NCBI RefSeq assembly: GCF_050003625.1
Contig: NC_134398.1
Location: 85,499,983 to 85,563,982 of the forward strand
Direction of reading: 5' to 3'
DNA length: 64,000 bases
DNA from: Haematobia irritans
Taxonomy: Eukaryota; Arthropoda; Insecta; Diptera; Muscidae
Shown: in pieces, positions 1 to 10,549 of the stretch
Position numbering within the stretch: position 1 is the stretch's first letter
Layout of the letters: every line of letters begins with the position of its first letter
Translations under genes and position numbers: made by a program
The notes under the pieces: generated by a model
Database searches by the model: none
Seen by the model: the letters and a program-made list of their open reading frames with translations, nothing else
Told to the model about the DNA's origin: nothing

Positions 1-925
1 CGAAAGATATATATGGGAGCTATATCTAAATCTGAACCGATTTCAATCAAATTTGGCACACATGACTATACTACCAATTGTGCTCCTTGTGCAAAATTTC
101 AAGCTAATCGGGATAAAACTCTGGCTTCTGGGTCCATATAAGTATATATCGGGCGAAAGATATATATGGGAGCTATATCTAAATCTGAATCGATTTCAAC
201 CGCATTTGGCACACATAGCTACAATGCTAATTCTACTCCCTGTGCAAAATTTCAACTAAATCGGAGCAAAAAATTGGCCTCTGTGGTCATATGAGTGTAA
301 ATCGGGCGAAAGCTATATATGGGAGCTATATATAAATCTGAACCGATTTAAATCAAATTTGGCACGCATAGCTAGAATGCTAAATCTACTCCCTGTGCAA
401 AATTTCAACCAAATTAGGCCAAAACTCTAGCTTTTAGGACCATATTAGTCTATATCGGGGGAAAGATATATATGGGAGCTATATTTAAATCTGAACCGAT
501 TTCAATCAAATTTTGCACACTTGACTATACGACTAAGTGTTAGGCTAATACAAAATTTCAAGCAAATCGGTATAAAACTCTGGCTGCTGGGTCCATATTA
601 GTCCATGTCGGGCGAAAGATATATATGGGAGCTATATCTAAATCTGAACCGATTTCTTCCAAAATCAATAGGGATCTATTCTGAGCCAAAACACATACTT
701 GTGCCAAATTTGAAGTCGATTGGACTAAAACTGCGACCTAGACTTTGATTACAAAAATGTGTTCACGGACAGACGGACAGACGGACAGACGGACATCGCT
801 ATATCGACTCAGGAACCCACCCTGAGCATTTTTGCCAAAGACACCATGTGTCCATCTCGTCTCCTTCTGGGTGTTGCAAACATATGCACTAACTTATAAT
901 ACCCTGTTCCACAGTGTGGAGCAGG
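1..925 (+). repeat. mini-me-like element, tandem array copy 1
   Basis: The block consists of about four to five diverged units of roughly 152 bp. Each opens with a TATATATGGGAGCTATAT core followed by AATCTGAACCGATTT and a CAAAATTTCAA segment. The array ends in a (RGAC)n tract near 768-796, a conserved ATCGACTCAGGAACCC segment and a terminal hairpin at about 900-930 (TACCCTGTTCCACA pairing with GTGTGGAGCAGGGTA). A GTCY/RGAC proto-microsatellite is a hallmark of dipteran mini-me elements. The left boundary is outside the window. The short ORFs here are read through repeat units and are not genes. Confidence 0.7.
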
Positions 926-1115
926 GTATAAATATGGGAAACATTTAAATCTGAAGCAATTTTAAGGAAACTTCGCAAAAGTTTATTTATGATTTATAGC
1001 TCGATATATATGTATTACAAGTTTAGGAAAATTAGAGTCAGTTTTACAACTTTTCGACCAAGCAGTGGCGATTTTACAAGGAAAATGTTGGTATTTTGAC
1101 CATTTTTGCCGAAAT

Positions 1116-2345
1116 CAGAAAAACATATATATGGGAGCTATCTCTAAATCTTAACCGATTTCAACCAAATTTGGCAGGCATAGCTACAATGCTAATTCTA
1201 CTCCATGTGAAAAATTTCAACTAAATCGGAGCAAAAAATTGGCCTCTGTGGTCATATGAGTGTAAATCGGGCGAAAGCTATATATGGGAGCTATATATAA
1301 ATCTGAACCGATTTCAATCAAATTTGGCACGCATAGCTAGAATGCTAAATCTACTCCCTGTGCAAAATTTCAACCAAATTGGGTCAAAACTCTAGCTTTT
1401 AGGACCATATTAGTCCATATCGGGCGAAAGATATATATGGGAGCTATATCTAAATCTGAACCGATTTCAATCAAATTTGGCACACATGACTATACTACCA
1501 ATTGTGCTCCTTGTGCAAAATTTCAAGCTAATCGGGATAAAACTCTGGCTTCTGGGTCCATATAAGTATATATCGGGCGAAAGATATATATGGGAGCTAT
1601 ATCTAAATCTGAATCGATTTCAACCGCATTTGGCACACATAGCTACAATGCTAATTCTACTCCCTGTGCAAAATTTCAACTAAATCGGAGCAAAAAATTG
1701 GCCTCTGTGGTCATATGAGTGTAAATCGGGCGAAAGCTATATATGGGAGCTATATATAAATCTGAACCGATTTAAATCAAATTTGGCACGCATAGCTAGA
1801 ATGCTAAATCTACTCCCTGTGCAAAATTTCAACCAAATTAGGCCAAAACTCTAGCTTTTAGGACCATATTAGTCTATATCGGGGGAAAGATATATATGGG
1901 AGCTATATTTAAATCTGAACCGATTTCAATCAAATTTTGCACACTTGACTATACGACTAAGTGTTATGCTAATACAAAATTTCAAGCAAATCGGTATAAA
2001 ACTCTGGCTGCTGGGTCCATATTAGTCCATATCGGGCGAAAGATATATATGGGAGCTATATCTAAATCTGAACCGATTTCTTCCAAAATCAATAGGGATC
2101 TATTCTGAGCCAAAACACATACTTGTGCCAAATTTGAAGTCGATTGGACTAAAACTGCGACCTAGACTTTGATTACAAAAATGTGTTCACGGACAGACGG
2201 ACAGACGGACATCGCTATATCGACTCAGGAACCCACCCTGAGCATTTTTGCCAAAGACACCATGTGTCTATCTCGTCTCCTTCTGGGTGTTGCAAACATA
2301 TGCACTAACTTATAATACCCTGTTCCACAGTGTGGAGCAGGGTAT
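1116..2345 (+). repeat. mini-me-like element, tandem array copy 2
   Basis: This is the same ~152-bp unit array. From about 1425 it repeats the sequence of 1-925 almost base for base at an offset of 1424 bp; the (RGAC)n tract is two units shorter (about 2191). It ends in the same TACCCTGTTCCACA/GTGTGGAGCAGGGTA hairpin near 2315-2345. The stretch between the copies (926-1115) is AT-rich and shows nothing else recognisable. Confidence 0.7.
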
Positions 2346-2534
2346 AAAGAGTCAATCCGATTTGTGGATTAACTAGTGGGTTATCCTCGTACCGTAGTAA
2401 GGGTTAACATCTTATTTTGTTTTTATGGCGAAAAGGTGCGAGATTGAAACCTAGAATCTACCTATATTGCAAAGGATGATCTCACCTTAGGCCCATAGGT
2501 GTATTAGTAGAAAATAGGAGAAAAGTTGCTCTCA

Positions 2535-2615
2535 CTCTTAGTAGACATCGAAGGGGCATTCAACAACGTCCATCCGAGCTCGATATTAAATGGATTGACA
2601 ACTCTGAATAGTGAC
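2535..2615 (+). pseudogene. LINE reverse transcriptase fragment
   Basis: A short fragment reads [18 protein letters not shown], the start of the RT palm (the first catalytic Asp region). It matches the same place in the RNase H LINE at 24519-29452 of this window. Nothing of the LINE is recognisable on either side; 2346-2534 and 2616-2869 hold no feature I can support. Confidence 0.6.
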
Positions 2616-2869
2616 CAAGGAATACTTCTGCAACTTTTGACTGGATATTGATATCAACATAATTTTCTGTGTGTGAAAGCTGAGGTGTTTTTCTCTAAGT
2701 TTACAAATGTGTGGGTCCCTAGTGGGTCCACGGGCTGACCTGTAGGCGTTGAAAGTTGGTCACCTCGGGGGTATGAAATTTTGTTTTAGCTGTTAACTCC
2801 GCAATTTTGAACCGATTTCGATGATTTTTTCTTTGCTGGGTATTTATTTGTTTGCAAAATTTTGATTCG

Positions 2870-3290
2870 ATTTGCTTGAAATTTTTCACGAGGAGTCAAA
2901 TTAGTAGTACAACCAAGTGTTCAGATTTAGATAGCTCCCATATATATCTATTGTCCGATAGACACTTACATGGCCACCGGAAAACAAATTTTCACTCCGA
3001 GACCACAGCTTTACTCCTGTTTACTTGAAATTTTGCACAGGTGGCATAATTAACACTCTAGCTACACTTGTCGAGTTTGGTTGAAATCGGTTCAGATTTA
3101 GATATAGCCCTCATATATGTATATCTTACTCACGATATGCACGTATATGGCTCCAGAAGCCAGATTTTTTCTGATTTGCTTCAAATTTTGCAAAAAAAAA
3201 AAAGTATATTTGATAGTCTAGTCAAGTCAAGTGTGCCGATTTAAATCGGTTCAGATTTAGGTATAGCCCCCATATAAACGTACATTTGCA
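2870..3290 (-). repeat. degraded mini-me-like units, inverted
   Basis: At least three diverged units of the window-start array lie here on the minus strand. They are recognisable by GGTTCAGATTTAGATATAGC (reverse complement of the unit core) near 2930, 3090 and 3250, and by AAATTTTGCACA segments. Identity to the arrays at 1-2345 is clearly lower, so this is an older copy. 3291-4100 is AT-rich with no recognisable feature. Confidence 0.6.
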
Positions 3291-4105
3291 GAAATTCATT
3301 ATTTTACCCGGGTTAGTGACGTTTAGTGCAAGTTTTTGGCGCATTTGGCAAAACAAGGTTCTAAATATAATACATCGTTGGAAAGGTATTTGAGAGACCT
3401 TTATTTCTATGCAATTGAAAAGAACAAAAACTACGAAAATTTTTTGGGGCACGGAACAATTTTTTTCAAAAATTTCGATTTTTTGGGAATTAAAAATATG
3501 AGTTGAAACAAACCTTAATAACTTTTGAACTAATTGTGATTATGATTTTTATTGATTTTTGCAGGGAAAATTGTTTTAAGAAATGTTGCTGAATATACCA
3601 TTTCCAAAATTGGTATCAAAAATCTCCAAAGTGGGGACATATGTTGAAATGTAAATTTCATATTTCTCAGCTGTTTATTGGTAGGATATTGAAACCGTTT
3701 AGAGTTAGTTATGGACACATAGGGCTGTTTGGAAAACATATCGGCTTAGCAATCGGTGCTTTGCCAAATGAGAATTTCTCAAAACAACTTTTTTTTTCAT
3801 TTTTAAAAATTTCCGATTTTGGGATGAGAATAACTCATACATAGTTAAACCTGGAATTTTTCCAGCTACAATGTATCTTTGGAACAAATCTGAAATTGAA
3901 ATGAAATATGAAATTATAAAGACACTTTTTGAAATAACCTCCAGCGGTGAGCATCAAATAAAATAATTACTATTCCCAATAGAATTTTGACCGGTTTTAT
4001 TTCTTTTGGAATTCTTGCTATTACACATTTCCCCACATTATACCATCGTAATTCTGTTATGGGAAATGACATGCGATAATTGCATTAACTATTGTGGTTC
4101 CCTCT

Positions 4106-4126
4106 TCTGGTTAGGTTAGGTTATGG
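4106..4126 (-). repeat. (TTAGG)n tail relic
   Basis: A short GGTTAGGTTAGGTTA run matches the 3' tail of the SINE and RNase H LINE families seen elsewhere in the window, here in reverse orientation. No body of an element is recognisable beside it. It may be a severely truncated insertion or chance. Confidence 0.3.
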
Positions 4127-4285
4127 TGATTTCGTTTGGTGATTTCGAACAAAAAAGGTGCAACACTGATATAAAATCAAAACAAAAGAAATTTGGCGGA
4201 AATGTTTTGATTATTTTTTAACAACTATTATTGGAATTAAACATCAAAGAAAAGTCAACTTCCAACTATTTTATAATGGATAATA

Positions 4286-4412
4286 ATTAAGCTACAACTC
4301 AACAAAGTTTTTAACTCGCCGTTGGTCATTTCGTCCAAGCAATGATGTTGTAACTTCTTCATCGTCGTCAGAAGAACTACTCTACAATAGCACATCTACA
4401 ATGGTGTTGGCA
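4286..4412 (+). other. possible coding exon, unidentified
   Basis: An open stretch reads TRRWSFRPSNDVVTSSSS and onward. It follows an ATGGATAATAAT in a different frame and precedes a GTGTTG that could be a splice donor. It would make sense as the 5' exon of a plus-strand gene, perhaps the one whose last exon is at 9853, but a one-base frame slip near 4281 is needed to join it to the ATG. No family is recognised. This is weak and could be noise. Confidence 0.2.
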
Positions 4413-4812
4413 AAAAAAACGAATTTTCTGTTTGCGTTTTGCTATTTTATTAAAAATATTTAATATCGAAGTTGAATAATAATGAACAATACTCACCATA
4501 TTCGGCATAGTTATTTGTGGTCCCAGAGAAATTAGAAATCTAGAGGTAGATTTCTAATTTCAGGAAAATCGGATAAAATTTACGCTTTATAGAATCCAAA
4601 GAAATCAAATTGGAAGATTTGTCCATATGGGATTTAGACAACAAGATGACCATGTACATATTTTCTAGAATCCTATTCTTGGGATTCTAGAAAATTGAGG
4701 TTTCTGCACGCACAGACATGTTTGGACATGGTTGCCGCATCCATTTAATGCTTATCTAGAGTATGTAATTGTCGCGAAAACCATGTATTTCGTCTTTGTA
4801 AAACTAACTAAC

Positions 4813-5747
4813 AGCGCCAGTAATCTAAAGCTATATGCCCCTGGGAGCCACCGTGGTGCAATGGTTAGCATGCCCGCCTTGCATACACAAGGTCGTGGGT
4901 TCGATTCCTGCTACGACCGAACACCAAAAAGTTTTTCAGCGGTGGATTATCCCACCTCAGTAATGATGGTGACATTTCTGAGGTTTTCAAAGCTTCTCTA
5001 AGTGGTTTCACTGGAATGTGGAACGCCGTTCGGACTCGGCTATAAAAAGGAGGTCCCTTGTCATTGAGCTTAACATGGAATCGGGCAGCACTCAGTGATA
5101 AGAGAGAAGTTCACCACTGTGGTATCACAATGGACTGAATAGTCTAAGTGAGCCTGATACATCGGGCTGCCACATAACCTAACCTAACCTAACCTATATG
5201 CCCCTAAAATTTGCTTACGCCTTAGACAAAATGCAGGACATTCACACAAGAGGTGTTTAATTGATTCATTTTCCTCCGTATCATGACAGTTCATACAATA
5301 GTCATTATACTTCGCGCCAATAGTTTTTGCAAAATCGCCTATCAGGCATCGACCCGTTATAGCAGATATCAGGAGTGATATCTGACGTCTCGAGAACACT
5401 AGCATATCTACTGTGCGGTTTAAGTTTAAATGGGGCCATATTTGCTTGGTGTCGTTACAACCCTTGCAATTCTCCCATCGAACATTTGCCATCATAACAG
5501 CCTTCTCACGCAGTATGAGCTTGCAGGTAGCCAGAGGCATAACAAAGGGTCTGTTCCCCTGGAATATATAGGTAGTCCCTAGCCTCGCCAACTCATCTGC
5601 TTCGCAGTTCCCCGGTATGTTCCTATGGCCAGGCACCCATATTAGGTGAATAATATACTGCTCTGCCATCTCGTTGAGAGATTTGCGGCAATCGATGTCC
5701 GTTTTCGAGTTAAGGAACACAGAGTCCAAGGATTTTATTGCAGGTTA
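4813..5747 (-). pseudogene. RNase H LINE fragment interrupted by a SINE
   Basis: The minus strand encodes the last half of the LINE RNase H domain and the C-terminal zinc-knuckle region. It includes the [20 protein letters not shown] motif with the last catalytic Asp, and a [20 protein letters not shown]ys/His motif. It is the same family as 24519-29452. Both ends are truncated. A SINE (4843-5193) splits it, and removing the SINE and one TSD copy restores continuity with the homologous stretch near 49700-49745. Confidence 0.8.
4843..5193 (+). mobile_element. tRNA-derived SINE, copy 1
   Basis: The element has a tRNA-like head with an A box (TGGTGCAATGG) and a B box (GGTTCGATTCC), so it is a pol III-type SINE. 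The body follows, then a 3' segment shared with the LINE family of 24519-29452, and it ends in (CCTAA)n instead of poly(A). It is flanked by a 12-bp TSD, CTATATGCCCCT, at 4831-4842 and 5194-5205. It sits inside a LINE fragment in the opposite orientation. Two further copies lie at 20377-20716 and 47104-47446. Confidence 0.9.
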
Positions 5748-6853
5748 GTTAAAACTTTCTACAATTGCTTACATTTGTAAAATTTACCAAAATTGTTCTT
5801 CCTGGTGGGTTCACTGCGTTTTAGTATAAACATTCAATTTACATGAAAAATGAATATTATCCTATTATAAATCAAATCATATCAACAGTAATACCTCCAT
5901 TACTCATTAAAACCCTAAAACATCGAAGGAAAGTGCATCTGCAACGATAATTTCGTGGAAAATATACTTTTTCAAAACCGTCAACCGTTTCAATATTTAT
6001 AACCATCAGGAATATCTGACTGGGGATTTGTAGAAAAGATGTGGAAAATGTTTAATATTTACGTGATAGAATTTTTCGATAGCTTATTTTTAGACTTTGC
6101 CAAGACCATCTAGCTCGACTTATGGGGGTTTGACATAAGTCCACAGATATATTAACAATAACAAATACTTCTCTGTAATTTGTGATGATTATTCTCATAG
6201 AAAAAATTATGCATATACAATTTTGTTATTATTCGTTTGGCTTGAGGTCATGAACTAATGAAAAATGCTGGTGTTTTTATTTTTCATTACTTTTTTATTG
6301 AGATATTGCTGTTCTCGGATATTTCGATACACCATCGGTGATCATCTTCTGCGAGATATTATCTATAAATTGTAATAATATAAATATTTAACAGTATTAA
6401 CTTTTACAATGTTTAGCAACAAAAATATAACATTAATTGTATTTACATTTTACAATGTTATGGACTTTCTCCTTACAAAGCTCATATCTAACTGATTGAT
6501 TATCTTAATTGTGTTTGTGATTTTGTATTAGATTTCTGTAAATCTGTGCACAGTGGTCTGTGTCGGGTTTGAAGTTCATGCGTTCGTCAGTGGGAGTATT
6601 TATTATATGCAGCATCTCCAATGTATATCTCCGCTTAGTATTCTCTTCCATCGTCAGTATTTCAACATACCAAATTTCAAAAATTCGAAAGTTCAACTAA
6701 CAAAACTAAACATTATGCATATACCTAAAAACACGTAAAAAATATGTAATGTAATAGTAATTCTGAAGATATTTTTGTTTAGGAATATTCTTCACAAATA
6801 TTTCATAACAATTATGCTTTAGATAAATGACGTTACCATATATTTTAATGCTT
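5748..6853. other. AT-rich stretch, no feature seen
   Basis: I see no conserved coding sequence, terminal repeat or tandem structure. Small ORFs on both strands overlap each other and have no recognisable domain. If the exon at 9853-10131 belongs to a plus-strand gene, this could be intronic. Confidence 0.4.
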
Positions 6854-6855
6854 TA

Positions 6856-8059
6856 ACAGGTTGGCTGATAAGTCCCCGGTCTAACAAAGAAAAACACATT
6901 TTTTATTATTCAATATAGTTCCCTTCAAGAGCGATACAACGATTATAACGACCTTCCAATTTTTTGATACAATTTTGGTAGTACTCCTTCGGTTTTGCCT
7001 CAAAATAGGCCTCAGTTTCGGCGATCATCTCTTCATTGCAGCCAAATTTTTTCCTGCGAGTATCCTTTTGAGGTCTGAGAACAAGAAAAAGTCGCTGGGG
7101 GCCAGATCTGCAGAATACGGTGGGTGGGAAAGCAATTCGAAGCCCAATTCATGAATTTTTGCTATCGTTCTCAATGACTTGTGGCACGGTGCGTTGTCTT
7201 GGTGGAACAACACTTTTCTTCTTCATATGGGGCCGTTTTGCCGCGATTTCGACCTTCAAACGCTCCAATAACGCCATATAATAGTCACTGTTGATGGTTT
7301 TTCCCTTCTCAAGATAAAAATTATTCCATGCGCATCCCAAAAAACAGAGGCCATTACTTTGCCAGCGGACTTTTGAGTCTTTCCACGCTTTGGAGTCGGT
7401 TCACCGGTCGCTCAGGAGTGAAGTGATGCAGCCATGTTTCATCCATTGTCACATATCGACGGAAAAACTCGGGTGTATTACGAGTTAACAGCTGCAAACA
7501 CCGCTCAGAATCATCAACACGTTGTTGTTTTGGTCAAATGTGAGCTCGCGCGGCACCCATTTTGCACAGAGCTTCCGCATATCCAAATATTGATGAATGA
7601 TATGACCAACACGTTCCTTTGATATCTTTAAGGCCTCTGCTATCTCGATCAACTTCATTTTACGGTCATTCAAAATCATTTTGTGGATTTTTTGATGTTT
7701 TCGGGCGTCCACTGCGTTCACCGTCCTCATATCGCTTGAATTTTGCATACCAATCAATTATTGTTGATTTCCCTGGTGCATGGTCCGGAAACTCATTATC
7801 ATGCCATGTTTTTGCTTCCACCTTATTTTACACCTTCAGAAAACAGTATTTTATCAAAACACGAAATTCCTTTTTTCCATTTTTTTTCACAATAACAAAA
7901 GTTGCTTCACAAAAGACGCTCTATCTCGCAAACTAATTGACTTACAGACGTCAAATTTTGACACGAATCATTTGAAGGTTGGTACTATATAAAAATAATA
8001 TGCATTTAAACTAGCGACGCCATCTATGTGTCAGACCGGGGACTTATCAGCCAACCTGT
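6856..8059 (-). mobile_element. irritans-type mariner, decayed
   Basis: The element has terminal inverted repeats beginning ACAGGTTGGCTGATAAGTCC, which is the Himar1/irritans-subfamily type, and is flanked by the TA target (6854-6855 and 8060-8061). At 1204 bp it is slightly shorter than a full mariner. The minus strand holds the transposase in broken frames: an HTH region (7757-7485), then the catalytic core, where [10 protein letters not shown] and LAPSDFF (the last two Asp of DD34D) lie at 7213-7025. These are frameshifted relative to the [17 protein letters not shown] segment at 7340-7149. No intact transposase remains. Confidence 0.9.
7025..7800 (-). pseudogene. mariner transposase pseudogene
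   Basis: Pieces in at least two frames cover the N-terminal DNA-binding region ([40 protein letters not shown]) and the C-terminal catalytic region ([40 protein letters not shown]). Frameshifts lie near 7210 and 7340-7485, and the first catalytic Asp segment is not in an open frame. It is a cut-and-paste transposase of the Tc1/mariner superfamily, no longer functional. Confidence 0.85.
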
Positions 8060-8423
8060 TATTATAACATATTTCACCAATCCAATATTCTTAAACAACC
8101 CACATTTATTTCTATTTTAAGCGTGAAATTAATTTGCGTTTAATCTTATTTAGATTAATATATTAAATTGTTTGTTTTTTTATTTCTACAATATTTGTTC
8201 CTACTCAAGTAGTGTTCATCTTACAGCATTACCATTTGGAGAACTTTGGAACACTACTCTCATAGAAAAAAGTCTACTAAAAACAGCAGTCGATGTCTGC
8301 TGTTATATTTTTGTACTTCAGGATCTAACGAACAACAAATTATAAAATTTTTAGGTTATACATTTTCCACAAGCATATTTAAGAACCAGAAGTAGTTTTG
8401 GTATTTTTTACACTGTAATATAT

Positions 8424-9068
8424 TGTTACGTTTTTATATTGAGGCGTATTTAATTACCCGATAATTAAAACACAGTTCTTTTCAAATAACGACAATCTAC
8501 AATTTATTTGTTTAACTGATTGGTTTCACTTATTTGCTCTACGATGTGTACTGTATAAACTTTAGCTTACGACTGACTTGACTGCTCTCTCCGCTAGGGG
8601 TTTATATACCGAAATATGACGATTTCGAATGTTCTCGCTAATTGGCCTACAACCCTCGAGATTAAGCTACTACCTTGTAGATGTCGCACGGACGACATTG
8701 CACATATTTATCGACTTATGTTCATTGTCTCGGCCATCTAGAACTTTCTATGGGCCGTTATTGTACAGGTGATATGGCACACATACTTTTAGGTTTATTC
8801 TCATCTTGGCTAGTGCATTCTACCATCTAGTAGATGTCGTGCAGGCATAAGGGATTATCGTCATATTACCAATAATTATAACAGTAAAACAAAAGGTGTT
8901 ACTTTTACAATGAACGATTGGACAATTAAGAACAAAAAAGACGAAAGTACTAGAAAATAAAGAAATGACTAACAAGTTATGACGTAATTTTATCGTTACA
9001 ATTTGAAATTTAAATTAACGGAAACTAATTTAAATAAACTTAAATCTAGAAATATCAAATTCGTAACA
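8424..9068. mobile_element. solo LTR, gypsy-like
   Basis: The 645-bp segment starts TGTTACG and ends CGTAACA, a perfect 7-bp inverted terminus of the TG...CA kind. It is flanked by a 4-bp direct repeat ATAT (8420-8423 and 9069-9072). A TATA-like GGTTTATATACC lies near 8599. There is no internal domain, primer binding site or polypurine tract, so it looks like a solo LTR left by LTR-LTR recombination. A 4-bp TSD is typical of Ty3/gypsy elements; the superfamily is inferred from that alone. Confidence 0.65.
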
Positions 9069-9368
9069 ATATTTACAAACTCCTAAATGCGATCAGCACA
9101 TTTTGTTTGCTGTTATGCCTCAATTTGATAAATATTCAGATTTTTGGGCAAATACTAAAGATATTCATAAAATGTTTTTATTGTGTTACGATAGCCACCA
9201 AGTTTCCATTTTTATTCGTTTCAGCCAAACTAAAACAAGTTTTAGTGTAAACGAGCTTAAAAATTAGCAGAAAATGTTATTTCAGCAAACAGTGACTGCT
9301 TTCCCTTTTTGCCGTTTTAGCAGACTTTTTATGCATTTTCTACTTACAAATTTCTTTGGGTGTAAGAA

Positions 9369-9490
9369 ATGACGCCTGCATTATTGAGAGGAGATAATCC
9401 ACCTCTGAAAATTTATTTGGGAAAAACGGGATTGAAGCTATGGTCCTGTGTATGCAAGGCTGGCATGGTAACCAGTGCACCAGCAGTTTT
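9369..9490 (-). repeat. degraded SINE relic
   Basis: The stretch matches the minus strand of the SINE at 20580-20705 with many substitutions. It retains GATAATCCACC, TGTGTATGCAAGG and GCATGGTAACCA from the body and tRNA-like head. Neither the 3' tail nor a TSD is seen. It is an old copy compared with the three well-preserved SINEs. Confidence 0.6.
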
Positions 9491-9852
9491 TCTACTATCA
9501 GATAGACCGGAGTTAATTTATAATTTTATTCGGATCAGCAAAAAATTTCAACAAACTACTGACTTTCCAGCAGTATGTCTTATGTCTGCATTCCAAAAAT
9601 AGCAGATTGCCTTTTCAGCAAAAACAACAGTCAGTGTTTACTATTAACATCAGTCTTTTTCTATGAGTGTGGCTTTAAGCCATTAACTAAAAGTTGTATA
9701 TATACGCTATTGAGTGTAACACAACTTTTTTGTTGTTATTACTCATATTTTTGAGTGTATTTTGTCATGGATCAATAATAATGCATTTACCCAAAACTAA
9801 TATTCATTATTTAAGTCCACAAAGATTTATAACAACATATTATTTTTTATAG

Positions 9853-10131
9853 ATTACTGACGAAAGAACACCATTTACAATACCTGGCGGTAAAAAAATA
9901 CAGAAGTATTTGGAAAGCGCGATGATGCCCGCTGTACTTCGACATGATGGTAAAATGAAAATTGCAGAAAGTACTTGTGGCAAAACTACGGTGGACCCGT
10001 CCTCGAAATTATATAATGAAAGTGCTTCCACATCATCTTCTATTCATCGTAAAAATGCGAGTATAGCAGATCTTTCATTGATGTCCGGCGACGTTTCAAT
10101 GTATACAATTATGGATGCTCAAAAATTTTAA
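9853..10131 (+). CDS. last exon of an unidentified gene
   Basis: A 92-codon open reading frame follows a good 3' splice site (TATTTTTTATAG at 9841-9852) and ends in TAA at 10129-10131. It starts ITDERTPFTIPGGKK, is Ser/Thr-rich in the middle (ESASTSSSIHRK) and ends YTIMDAQKF. A polyadenylation signal AATAAA at 10214-10219 follows. There is no in-frame Met near the start, and codons are not repeat-like, which argues for a terminal exon of a host gene whose upstream exons lie further left or outside the window. I do not recognise the protein. It is convergent with HMG-CoA lyase, with about 420 bp between the stops. Confidence 0.5.
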   Translation: MTDERTPFTIPGGKKIQKYLESAMMPAVLRHDGKMKIAESTCGKTTVDPSSKLYNESASTSSSIHRKNASIADLSLMSGDVSMYTIMDAQKF

Positions 10132-10549
10132 TAGCAACACATTTGTTTATGGGGTTCATTTATTTTTTTAATATATGACAAATATATTTTACTTTATAAC
10201 TAATTCTTGAAGAAATAAAAAAAAATGGTAAAACTCTTATATTTTAATAAATGCATCATTTTTCATTATAACAAATTGTAATTTCATAGCGTACTAATAA
10301 AGAAAACTTACTTTGTGGAACGAATTAAAAACCGCTAGTAAATGTGAAGCATTCTTATTATTTGTAAATGGCGTTGCAACGTTCAGATAGGTTGCATACT
10401 ACTCGGTTAAAACTAATTTCATTGAGCACCGCGAAACTTTCCTTATTAAATTAGTAGTTTCTTTAATAATACGATAGGAAATTTTGGTTTATAAATTCGA
10501 GTTGAAGACTTAGATCTCTCTATGGCCTCGAACATATATCGACGTGTAT
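10132..10549. other. intergenic 3' region between convergent genes
   Basis: AT-rich sequence separates the stop codons of the unidentified plus-strand gene and HMG-CoA lyase. It contains AATAAA at 10214-10219 for the plus strand. The HMG-CoA lyase stop itself overlaps an AATAAA on the minus strand (10553-10548). No repeat is recognisable. Confidence 0.4.

Larger units (their letters stand above)
8256..9670. mobile_element. candidate DNA element with short TIRs
   Basis: Left CTCATAGAAAAAAGTCT (8258-8274) and right AGTCTTTTTCTATGAG (about 9652-9667) are imperfect inverted repeats. Between them, CAGCA/TGCTG and CAGT motifs recur. A solo LTR (8424-9068) and a degraded SINE (9369-9490) lie inside. 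No transposase and no clear TSD are visible, so the boundaries and even the reality of the element are uncertain. Confidence 0.35.

Noticed and set aside
53..2108. Repeated 68-70 aa ORFs
   Set aside because: They are translations of the ~152-bp tandem units; the two identical 68-aa frames arise from the 1424-bp duplication.
4850..4925. Possible tRNA gene
   Set aside because: A and B boxes are present, but the sequence continues into a SINE body with TSDs, and the same head occurs in two other SINE copies.
4106..5195. Telomeric TTAGG repeats
   Set aside because: The runs are short and sit at the 3' ends of SINE/LINE copies in the interior of the sequence, not in arrays.
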